Assembly (NCBI GenBank): GCA_026993525.1
Contig: JALWSS010000086.1
Span: 1-64,000 of the forward strand
From: Saprospiraceae bacterium
GTDB lineage: Bacteria; Bacteroidota; Bacteroidia; Chitinophagales; Saprospiraceae
Direction of reading: 5' to 3'
Length of the DNA stretch: 64,000 bases
Position numbers and translations under genes: made by a program. The notes under the pieces are model-generated. The model was given only the letters and a program-made list of their open reading frames with translations, was not told the origin of the DNA and made no database searches. This document shows positions 1-8,499 of this stretch, piece after piece. The stretch's first letter is position 1, and each line of letters opens with the position of its first letter.

Positions 1-111
1 TCCCAGTATTGCATTGATGAGTCTTGTACTCATTGGGTGATTGTTTTTTGTTTGGTTGCTAACCTCAAACTTAAAACTTTCACCCTTTTATGCATTAAAA
101 ACTTTCACGGA

Positions 112-432
112 CTATTGAATTGGAGATTCTGTAATTTTTGTGTGTGAACAACCGACCTTTGTTAGAGCCTCACGAATAATATTCTCATATTCAAAAGCTG
201 AGTATTTAGTCAACTGCTGATTTCTTAGGTTACTCTTGAATGAATTTAGGTTATTCGTCCATGCAGCATTCAATGTTATTGGATGCCCAGCAGTTACCGC
301 ATCATTTAAAAACTCTAAATCTTCAAGTAAATTCTCCTTTGATAAGATTTGGGCTTTTGAAATGCATCCCTGAATACTTAGAATCATCAAAAGGTAAAAC
401 AGTTTTATACAGATCCTGCTTATTTTATTCAT
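112..432 (-). pseudogene. N-terminal fragment of S41-peptidase-like lipoprotein
   Basis: Lipobox-like signal (LSIQGC), then LLEDLEFLNDAVTAGHP...EALTKVGCSHTKITESP, which resembles the N-terminal cap of S41 family lipoproteins. The ORF stops at 106 aa, before any protease domain. Confidence 0.4.
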
Positions 433-601
433 TTTTTTTCTTTTATGTACCCTGCAACGCCCAAATATACGAATGTCGTTTATTTCACCATTAAATCATT
501 CTTATGAGATTTCGTCATTCAGAAGAAAAAATAACCACAAGTTCTTGGTTTTTAGGTGTTTACCTTTAGATTTGTCGGGAATCAAAAAGTTGTTATTGCG
601 A

Positions 602-832
602 ATGTTTGATATTTATAAAATACTAATCCGTTTCAAAGAGCAGTTGAAACTCCAGCGCTATGCTAACACTACCTTCAAATGCTATGGGAACTGCTGGCTA
701 AGTTTCTCAAGGCTTTTGAGCGCTATGATTTGACCAAAGTTACCGAAAAGAACATTGCGAACTATCCAAATCTACACGCACATCACTGATGCCGCCCAAC
801 GCAAACTGCAAAGCCCACTGGATAGTTTGTAA
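602..832 (+). pseudogene. Decayed tyrosine recombinase (integrase) remnant
   Basis: Pieces in three frames: RFKEQLKLQRYANTTFKCY / ELLAKFLKAFERYDLTKVTEKNIANY / IYTHITDAAQRKLQSPLDSL*. SAM-like N-terminal domain joined directly to the C-terminal tail containing the catalytic Tyr; the core is missing. Confidence 0.55.
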
Positions 833-1237
833 GCTGCGAGTCCTGTTGAATCAAGGACACACAATCCCAAAATCCTCAACGGGTTGGAGAGATGGGGTTA
901 AAGCAGCCGACAAGGGCTGTATAACAAGAACCATTAGCCTGGCTGAAGACCTTCCCGGGTGCATCTCAAGCCAAATCGTCAATTGCCAGGCGGAATTGCT
1001 GCCAGGGGATGGGCGCTGGTGTTACGGCTGTGCAAATTTGGTCAGGATGGGGGTTGGTTGAATTGATACCTCCAATAACAAAAAGCTTGTTATACCAATG
1101 AGGAGTTACCTCCCCGACTTTCGATGTAGCCTATAGACTTTGAAAGTACGCCTGGCTGCGAGGCCTTTTCATCGAATTCGCTTGTTTTCTTAGGGCAGCC
1201 CTTCGATTGTCACAAAATGCCCGTGATGCTCTCTGTG

Positions 1238-3184
1238 TCATATCAACGCTACGTCAACCATCACTTCCAGTAGGGCCGGACCTTTGTGATCAGCTATTTT
1301 TTGCATAGCGGCTTCCAGGTTTTCCCTTTTGGCAATGCGAATGCCGAGGGCTCCGCAATTGTTGGCAAAGTCAGCAAAATTGGGGTTGTGCAGGCTCGTT
1401 TGCCAAACTTCAAGTTTTGAGGCCCGCTGTTCTTTGGAAATTTTACCGAGTTCAGAATTGTTAAGCAGAATGTGCTTTATGTGCATGTCATACTTGACAA
1501 GGGTGGTCAATTCGGCCAGATATTGTCCCAATCCTCCATCGCCGGAAATGGACCAGACCGGACGTTTACCTTTAACAGCCGCCCAGGCACCCATGGCGGC
1601 GGGCAAGGCAAATCCAATGGAGCCAAGATATCCCGACATAATTATAGACTGTTCTCTACACTCAAAATATCGCCCGAATGAATAGGCATTGTTTCCAACA
1701 TCAACGGTAATGACAGCATTAGCAGGCGTAATTCTGTTCATGGCGTCAAATACCGCAATAGAGCTGATGCCTTTTCCACGGTCATCCCTAAGTCTGCTGT
1801 CTTTTTCAGCTTTCCAGATTTTTTTGCGGGCAGCTATTTCACTTCGCTGGTCCACAGTGTTGATTTGACCTGTTAAGTCGTTAAAAAGGAGTTGGCAAGT
1901 AACCCCGATTTCACCCCAAAGAGCGGCATCAATTTTATGAAACTTGCTGAGCGCCATCGGGTCAAAATCGACCTGAATCAAAGGCTTTTTAGGGGTTATT
2001 CCGGTATGGTTGGAAAAAGAAGCTCCAAAGACGATGAGCAAATCACTCTCATTCATAAACCAGGAAGCAACCGGTGTTCCGCTGCGTCCCAGAACACCAC
2101 AAGCCAGCGGATGGTCATCAGGAATAAGTCCTTTTCCTTTAAACGTCGTAAGAACGGGAGCATGGAACATTTCTGCAAGCCTCGTGATGTTTTCCATACT
2201 ATGCCGGGCACCGTGTCCAACTATGAATACGGGCCGCCGGGACTTTTTAATCATTTGCACGGCCTTATCAAGCATTTCTGCCGGTGGCGATATCGTAAAG
2301 GGTGTAATTCTGTTTTCAGGTGTTTGAGTTTGTTCTACAGCAGGTTTTGCGGTGAATTGCACTTCATCCGGAAATGTAATGTGCGAGACATCCCGTTTTA
2401 CGAGGGCATGCTTTAGGGCTAAACTCATCAGCTCGGCATGTTTACTGTCTTTCTGAACAGCGATATTGAAATCTGCAACCGTTTGAAAGGCCTTTACAAG
2501 GTCCACTTCCTGAAAAGCACCCGTACCCAGCACCTGTGTGTTGATTTGTCCGGACAACGCAAGTAGTGGAACGCGATCCACCTTGGCATCCCACATACCT
2601 GTAAACATATTTGTGGATCCGGGCCCTGCAATGCCGAAACAGGCGGCAGGTTTACCGGTAAGTTTAGCATATCCACTTGCAGCAAAGGCGGCAGCACCTT
2701 CATGGCGTACGCCAAAAAAACGGAGTTTCTTTTGTTCTTCCAGACGGCGCATGGCATCGGCCACTCCCAGGTTGCTATGTCCGACCATACCAAAAACAGT
2801 ATCAATTCCCCAGTTGACCATGGTCTCCATCATCACATCGGAAATAGTGGGTTGATGCTCCTCTTCTTCCATGATGCCCACAAAGATTTCTCCGTTCTCT
2901 TCTTTAACCTGATAGGTTTCCACACCATCATCATAGCCCGGAGCTTTACCCGTACAGGGGTGGTAATCCCATCCGTGCCAGGGACAACGGAGTAAGCCGT
3001 TTTCGATGCTACCTTCTCCGAGTGGGCCACCCTGATGTGGACAGCGGTTATCAAGTGCGCATACCTTTCCTTCAAAATGAGTCAGGGCAATTTGTACATT
3101 CCCCGCCGTAACTGTCATCACCCTGCCTTCGGGCAGTTCATCCTTATTGTCAAGGACTTTGTACCAAATGATATTCCTTTTCAT
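1238..3184 (-). CDS. Rieske [2Fe-2S] domain fused to TPP-dependent enzyme (pyruvate oxidase/acetolactate synthase-like)
   Basis: N-term CPHQGGPLGEG..LLRCPWHGWDYH (Rieske CxH/CxxH); then POX/ALS-like fold with GDGGLGQYLAEL..LLNN TPP motif. Confidence 0.85.
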   Translation of the reverse strand: MKRNIIWYKVLDNKDELPEGRVMTVTAGNVQIALTHFEGKVCALDNRCPHQGGPLGEGSIENGLLRCPWHGWDYHPCTGKAPGYDDGVETYQVKEENGEIFVGIMEEEEHQPTISDVMMETMVNWGIDTVFGMVGHSNLGVADAMRRLEEQKKLRFFGVRHEGAAAFAASGYAKLTGKPAACFGIAGPGSTNMFTGMWDAKVDRVPLLALSGQINTQVLGTGAFQEVDLVKAFQTVADFNIAVQKDSKHAELMSLALKHALVKRDVSHITFPDEVQFTAKPAVEQTQTPENRITPFTISPPAEMLDKAVQMIKKSRRPVFIVGHGARHSMENITRLAEMFHAPVLTTFKGKGLIPDDHPLACGVLGRSGTPVASWFMNESDLLIVFGASFSNHTGITPKKPLIQVDFDPMALSKFHKIDAALWGEIGVTCQLLFNDLTGQINTVDQRSEIAARKKIWKAEKDSRLRDDRGKGISSIAVFDAMNRITPANAVITVDVGNNAYSFGRYFECREQSIIMSGYLGSIGFALPAAMGAWAAVKGKRPVWSISGDGGLGQYLAELTTLVKYDMHIKHILLNNSELGKISKEQRASKLEVWQTSLHNPNFADFANNCGALGIRIAKRENLEAAMQKIADHKGPALLEVMVDVALI

Positions 3185-3189
3185 AAGTG

Positions 3190-4809
3190 TTACTGTTGAG
3201 ATGAAATTACACCGCTATAAGCGATCCCCGTCAAGTAGTGAATATCCCGGTTGAAGGTGGTCAAATCTCCCGGATTAAATTTTGCAAAATCATCATAACC
3301 ACAGGCTCTAGCAATAACTTTTATCAATTCATTGGAAGCCAAAAGAAAATTGCGCAGTTGCACTGCTGATTGTTGGATGATAAGCCGAGATCTGAGTGAT
3401 TCCTTTTGGGTAGCAATACCTATCGGACAATTATTTGTGTGGCATGCACGCATTCCCAGGCAGCCGATAGCCTGCAATGCTGAATTTGAAACGGCAATGG
3501 CATCGGCGCCTAGCATCAGTGCTTTCGCAAAATCGTCGGCAATACGAAGTCCGCCTGTGATGATGAGCGTAACATCTTTAGCCCCAACTTTATCCAGATG
3601 TTTGCGTGCGCGCGCCAAGGCAGGTATGGTTGGGATGTTAATATTGTTTCTCAGTATTGAGGGAGCAGCGCCCGTACCACCACCCCGGCCATCAAGGATG
3701 ATGTAATCAGCACCGGCTTCCAAAGCAAAGTCTATGTCTTTTTCCAAATGTGAAGCGGCAATCTTAAATCCGATTGGAATGCCTGCCGTTTGTTTTCTGA
3801 CTTCATCGGCAAAATCGGCAAAATCCTGAACGGATAATAAATCCGGAAAAGCAGCAGGGCTGACTGCTGCCTGACCCTCCTTCAAGCCTCTGACTTCAGC
3901 AATTTCTCTGGTAACTTTATTTCCAGGCAGGTGGCCTCCGGTACCTGTTTTTGCACCTTGACCTCCTTTAAAATGAAATGCCTGAGCCTTTTTAACCTTG
4001 TCCCAGGAAAATCCGAATTTGCCGGAAGCCAATTCGTAAAAGTATCTTGAGTTATTCTGCTGTTCTTCGGGCAGCATGCCCCCTTCACCACTTGCAATCC
4101 CTGTACCGGCCATTTCAGCACCTTTGGAAAGGGCAATCTTTGCCTCTCGAGAAAGGGCTCCAAAACTCATATCAGAAACAAATATCGGAATCTCAAGTGT
4201 CAAGGGTTTTTTGGCATTCTTTCCGATGGTTACTTTTGTATAAACCTCTTCCTCATCCATCAACGGACGCTTGGCCAGCTGAGCCGGCAGGAATTGTATA
4301 TCTTCCCATTTTGGCAGTTTATTCCTGTCAACCCCCATGGCTTCGGTGAATCCATGATGACCAATCTTCTGCAATCCGTTTTTTGCCAACTCCTTAATAT
4401 AGGCTGTAAAAGGTTCAGTGTCTTCTGGATGGGTATCTGCATATTGACCTAGGTATTCATCCCTTTTAAAAGGTTGGGGGTGTTCTCTTAGAAAAGATTT
4501 AATTTCATCCAAATTCACGAAGACAGAATCATCTTCAATAAACGCCTCAAATTTGTGCAAGGCCTCTTCGTTGTTGTATTCAGAAACCCCCGTATCGTAG
4601 CGGTAATCCCAATGATGAAGACCGCATATCAGGTTGTCCCCGTCAATGTATCCATCAGACAAAAGCGCACCTCGGTGCAAACATCTGCCGTAAAGTACCG
4701 ATACAAAATGATCGTACCTGACAACTACCAAATCGAGATCCTCAACCATGGCATAGGTTGGTTGTCTGTCTTTCAATTCCGAAAAGTTGCAAATCTTCAC
4801 TTTATTCAT
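3190..4809 (-). CDS. Rieske domain fused to FMN-binding glutamate-synthase-like domain
   Basis: N-term GRCLHRGALLSDG..LICGLHHWDY; C-term GltS FMN domain with DGRGGGTGAAPS and CLGMRACHTNNCPIG (C-x5-C-x4-C, [3Fe-4S]-type). Confidence 0.85.
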   Translation of the reverse strand: MNKVKICNFSELKDRQPTYAMVEDLDLVVVRYDHFVSVLYGRCLHRGALLSDGYIDGDNLICGLHHWDYRYDTGVSEYNNEEALHKFEAFIEDDSVFVNLDEIKSFLREHPQPFKRDEYLGQYADTHPEDTEPFTAYIKELAKNGLQKIGHHGFTEAMGVDRNKLPKWEDIQFLPAQLAKRPLMDEEEVYTKVTIGKNAKKPLTLEIPIFVSDMSFGALSREAKIALSKGAEMAGTGIASGEGGMLPEEQQNNSRYFYELASGKFGFSWDKVKKAQAFHFKGGQGAKTGTGGHLPGNKVTREIAEVRGLKEGQAAVSPAAFPDLLSVQDFADFADEVRKQTAGIPIGFKIAASHLEKDIDFALEAGADYIILDGRGGGTGAAPSILRNNINIPTIPALARARKHLDKVGAKDVTLIITGGLRIADDFAKALMLGADAIAVSNSALQAIGCLGMRACHTNNCPIGIATQKESLRSRLIIQQSAVQLRNFLLASNELIKVIARACGYDDFAKFNPGDLTTFNRDIHYLTGIAYSGVISSQQ

Positions 4810-5107
4810 CAGCAGGCATTTAGGTTTTGTGATTAAAAAGTGGGCTCTTCACCCTTGAACAAAGTCAGTCATTGGGTGATTGTGAGAGATAGAATCCCCA
4901 CAAAGTTATAAAAGATTCGATTTTGGTGATTATGAGGTGATACGACAACATTTGGCGCTTGTAATTTACATTGAGGTGCTACGCTTAAATATTGTGAATT
5001 AGCACTTCAGCACTCTAAATTTGCAAATTTACACAATGCTTATTTTTTGCTGTTACATTTATTTGTAACGCCATCTGTCAAAAGTACTCAAATGGCAGGG
5101 TTTGAGT

Positions 5108-6154
5108 TTAATTCATTTCTGTTATTGCAAATTCCAATATTGCTATTGGCTTGTTTGAAAGATTGATTAGTGTCGGATAAATATCATCTAATATTTCAGA
5201 AAATTCCTGATAGTTATCATTGCTTTCTTGTGGGCCATAGGCGCTCACCCCGAGCCAGTCAATATAATTGTCACCCGGGTAATAATTTTCAATTTCATTC
5301 CAACTTGTGTTGGGTTTTCCGTATGCGTCAATATGAAAAAACCAGGTTATATTATTTGCTCCATTTGTGTTACAAATTTCAATTATATGACGGTACGCAT
5401 CTCTAAATCTTTCTGGACCGTCAGGTAAATCGGAATCTCCATATCCCGTAGTTTCACCTGCTCCGTTATATTGTCCATTCCAAGGAAACCAGTTGCCGTT
5501 TACTTCTGTCCCAAATTCTGCCAATAAAGGCGAATTTGTTTTTGAAGCATCAATTGCCCATTGGGTCAAATCTGTATCAAAATATCCATCTATTATTTTT
5601 TGCATTGTGTAATTGGGGTCAGGGCCTCCTTCGTCAAAACTGGTTCTTGGCATTATCCTGATAAAAGGAATTTTACCTGCTGAAAGGATTGTGTTTACCT
5701 CTTCTTCGGGGAAATGAATGCTGTTGTACCAATTGTTTGAAAAATAAGCCCAAACAATGTCTTTACCTGTCAGTGTTTCAAAATCTTTTATCCGTTCCAG
5801 TGATACAATATCTTCAGTTCCTCCAAAATCGGGAAATGCAGAATGATAAATTCCGGAATTCGGCTCAATGAGTTTATCAGAATTGAAATTTGCCGTTGTG
5901 ATAAATGTTGAGGAGCTCACACTTTTCTTATAGGCCGACAGACTCTGGGGTGAAGAGTTTACTTTTAATAATGAGTTGTCGAAGTTTTCATGCCACCAGG
6001 ATATAGCTTTTATCCCAGGATATTTGTTGCTTTCGAGACTTTCAAATGCATTTTCTATCCATTTGGATTTTGTGTTTTCTGTTGTTTTTACATTTCCATC
6101 CCTATTGCAGGATATTAGGAATATGGATGCTGTAATCAAGAGTGTTTTAATCAT
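5108..6154 (-). CDS. GH26-like glycoside hydrolase lipoprotein, probably C-terminally truncated
   Basis: Lipobox ISC; EFGTEVNGNWFPWNG (acid/base region) and AILEFAITEMN* (nucleophile region), with a stop right after the nucleophile motif. Confidence 0.6.
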   Translation of the reverse strand: MIKTLLITASIFLISCNRDGNVKTTENTKSKWIENAFESLESNKYPGIKAISWWHENFDNSLLKVNSSPQSLSAYKKSVSSSTFITTANFNSDKLIEPNSGIYHSAFPDFGGTEDIVSLERIKDFETLTGKDIVWAYFSNNWYNSIHFPEEEVNTILSAGKIPFIRIMPRTSFDEGGPDPNYTMQKIIDGYFDTDLTQWAIDASKTNSPLLAEFGTEVNGNWFPWNGQYNGAGETTGYGDSDLPDGPERFRDAYRHIIEICNTNGANNITWFFHIDAYGKPNTSWNEIENYYPGDNYIDWLGVSAYGPQESNDNYQEFSEILDDIYPTLINLSNKPIAILEFAITEMN

Positions 6155-6197
6155 TCTATTGTCTGTTTAGGATGTTAAAATTTGTTCTGAGGTCCAA

Positions 6198-6312
6198 ATG
6201 TCCCCGACTCGAAATGGTTTGAGATTAACCCATTACTTTCGTCCAGCGCTGATGGGAAGCTTGGTTCCCGGTGTGCGTCCTGGATCGCCCCCTTATCCAC
6301 TTCATTTTTATT
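6198..6312 (-). repeat. Diverged copy of dispersed structured repeat (copy 1)
   Basis: CCGACTCGAAATGGTTTGAGATTAACCCATTACTTTCGTCCAGCGCTGATGGG... aligns with CCGATTCGAAGTGGTTTGGGAGTAATTCATCACTCCCGTCCAGTGTGGATGGGG. Confidence 0.6.
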
Positions 6313-6318
6313 ATAAAA

Positions 6319-6930
6319 TTATTTCACCACCTCATAAATGGCTTTTGCTTCTTTGGAAGAAGGGTTGTATTGCAGGGCGTTCAAAATTGCTTCGCGGGCT
6401 TCTTTGATGTTTCCCAGTTCCAATTGGATCGCAGCCATCAGGTAATTGGAATCAAAATCAAAAGGATACAGCAACAATACCTTGCTGATATATACAAATG
6501 CAGTTTGGTTGTCTTTAAAAATATAGTGATGGATATATGACAACCGGTAATTGGCTTGTGCATGATTGGGGTCGATTTTTAAAATTTCCTTGTAAACATC
6601 CACAACGTCATTCCAATTGCCCAGGGCTGCAAGTGGGTAAACTATTCCCATTCGAGCTTCGATGGATTTTGGCCTCAATGCAATGGCCTTGTTGTAATAA
6701 GATTTGGATTTTATATAATCACCGCTGAGGTAATTCAGCCAGCCAAGACGGAGGTTTAAAGGGTAGGAATTTTCAGCATACACTTTTGTCATTTCTGCTA
6801 TTGCCTTTGAATATTCTTCATTGCTTTCATAAGTATAACTGTTCAGGAATGCCTCAATGGATTGGTCTTGGCAGAACACGATCGTTGTGGTTATCAAAAC
6901 AATCATTGACGACAAAATGGACTTTTTCAT
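6319..6930 (-). CDS. Tetratricopeptide repeat protein, secreted
   Basis: Signal peptide; TPR pattern (EARMGIVYPLAALGNWNDVVDVYKEILKIDPNHAQANYRLSYI). Confidence 0.75.
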   Translation of the reverse strand: MKKSILSSMIVLITTTIVFCQDQSIEAFLNSYTYESNEEYSKAIAEMTKVYAENSYPLNLRLGWLNYLSGDYIKSKSYYNKAIALRPKSIEARMGIVYPLAALGNWNDVVDVYKEILKIDPNHAQANYRLSYIHHYIFKDNQTAFVYISKVLLLYPFDFDSNYLMAAIQLELGNIKEAREAILNALQYNPSSKEAKAIYEVVK

Positions 6931-7128
6931 CTGCTAACTGATTTTATTGGATTCAATTTGGTTGGTGATCGAATTGCAGGCCATCAACTGAATTCAATGC
7001 GAAGGGTTTTGGCCCGTGTTTACCTTTGGTTCGCTGCTCGTCCCAGTGTGCTTGCTGCTCCCGGTTTTTCAAATCATAGCGAGCGACATCGGCCGAAACA
7101 GATTTGTGACTACAATTTCATGGTTGGA

Positions 7129-8499
7129 TTAAAATTGTATCCTAAAACCCGTGAATACAGCGAAGGCATCGTAACTTTCAAAAGTGAGCCCATCCCGGAT
7201 GTGCTCCTGCTGCAAGGTTACATACAACAAGCTTTGTCTGGATATATTGTACCGGCCTGTTAAACTGAAACGGTATGCCAACTTGTCGTAATTGTTTAAC
7301 ACGATGGAACCGCCAAACAGGGAGACCGGAAAATACCCCTTTTTTAAAAAATAGCCTTGAAGTGCGAATTTGTAACTGATGCCGGCACTGAAAAAAGGAA
7401 CGAGGACCCGGGTCATTTCCTGCTCCCTGACAAGCGTGAGGTATTCCAGGCCTGCTTCCAGGTACTTGTAGCGATTGAAAAAGAATGTCCAGGAGGCACT
7501 TGCGCCCAACTGGAGGTAATCAACCGTCGAGGTGGTGTTAATGTTGATTTGCCTTTGACCGGAACCGATGACATCAGAGGAGATTTGCTGTTGATTTTCT
7601 GTTACACTGGCAACAGTATCGGTTCTGATGGTTTGCGAATAATCTGGTTGGCTGTTCTCCAAATGCCAGGCAACATGAGGAGTAATGGAGAATCCATTGA
7701 TTCTTTTGGTCAGGTTTAGTCGTGCGTACAATGAATTCAATCGCAAGTTTCCATAAGTGCGTGTCTCGGTATGGATAGCGGTGTCATAACGGATGTTTTG
7801 TAATGAGTTGCTGCTGATTGGATTGCTGAATGAATTGATATAGTCAAAACTACGCGTGTAGCTGAAATAGTTTATTGTTGAGCTCATTCTCCACCCCTTT
7901 CTGAATAAATATTGTGGGGCCAGGAATAATTGATGTTGCTGGTATTTGCCCCAGAGCAACTCTTGTTGTATCCAGGTGTAACTGTGATAAAGGGATAATT
8001 TAGGTGAAAGTTGGAAGTTTATCCCAATATTTCCATAAAGCATTGTAGAAGCTACTTCCTTGCGGTTTGAAAATTTTGGTCCGCCCTCCAGGTATATGTA
8101 TTGTGCAATCCGCCTTTGCTGCTCAAGAATAGTTCTTTTTGAAGAATCCGGCATCAGCGAAATCATATCGTAGGCCTCAGGTGTTCGTCCGGTTGCCAGG
8201 TATATCCAATAGAGGTACTCAGCAGCAATACCGGTGCCCCTGTTTTGTTCCAGTGCCCTTTGGAGGTATTTTTCAGCAGTGTAGAATTTTCCCAATTCAT
8301 AGTTTGCAATCCCAAGCCTCATGTTGAGGTAGTAATAGTCAAATTGACCGGTAAGTGGTTTGCGCCCAAATTTGGCAAGTTGTTTCCATTTTTTTTGAGA
8401 GAATAAAGCATACGAGGTGCTGTCCACCAGCTTGAAATCTGACTGGCCAATGGCGTTTACACTGATAAATAAAAACAATATCAGGACAGAACGGTGCAT
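7129..8499 (-). CDS. TPR-containing outer-membrane beta-barrel-like protein
   Basis: Signal peptide (MHRSVLILFLFISVNAIGQ), TPR-like N-terminus, then alternating aromatic beta strands ending in F (GFRIQF*). Confidence 0.6.
   Translation of the reverse strand: MHRSVLILFLFISVNAIGQSDFKLVDSTSYALFSQKKWKQLAKFGRKPLTGQFDYYYLNMRLGIANYELGKFYTAEKYLQRALEQNRGTGIAAEYLYWIYLATGRTPEAYDMISLMPDSSKRTILEQQRRIAQYIYLEGGPKFSNRKEVASTMLYGNIGINFQLSPKLSLYHSYTWIQQELLWGKYQQHQLFLAPQYLFRKGWRMSSTINYFSYTRSFDYINSFSNPISSNSLQNIRYDTAIHTETRTYGNLRLNSLYARLNLTKRINGFSITPHVAWHLENSQPDYSQTIRTDTVASVTENQQQISSDVIGSGQRQININTTSTVDYLQLGASASWTFFFNRYKYLEAGLEYLTLVREQEMTRVLVPFFSAGISYKFALQGYFLKKGYFPVSLFGGSIVLNNYDKLAYRFSLTGRYNISRQSLLYVTLQQEHIRDGLTFESYDAFAVFTGFRIQF

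Noticed and set aside
919-1095. Integron attC-like site (GTATAACAAG / CTTGTTATAC ends)
   Set aside because: Outer ends resemble R boxes but pyrimidine/purine positions do not fit RYYYAAC/GTTRRRY and no matching L boxes were found; kept only as a generic inverted repeat.
862-1230. Small ORFs between the integrase remnant and the Rieske-TPP gene
   Set aside because: Short, no motifs, no consistent frame; treated as noncoding or decayed DNA.
6951-7110. Possible further decayed copy of the structured repeat
   Set aside because: A few words match (GCGAAGGGTTTTGG, CAGTGTG) but order and spacing are not convincing by eye.
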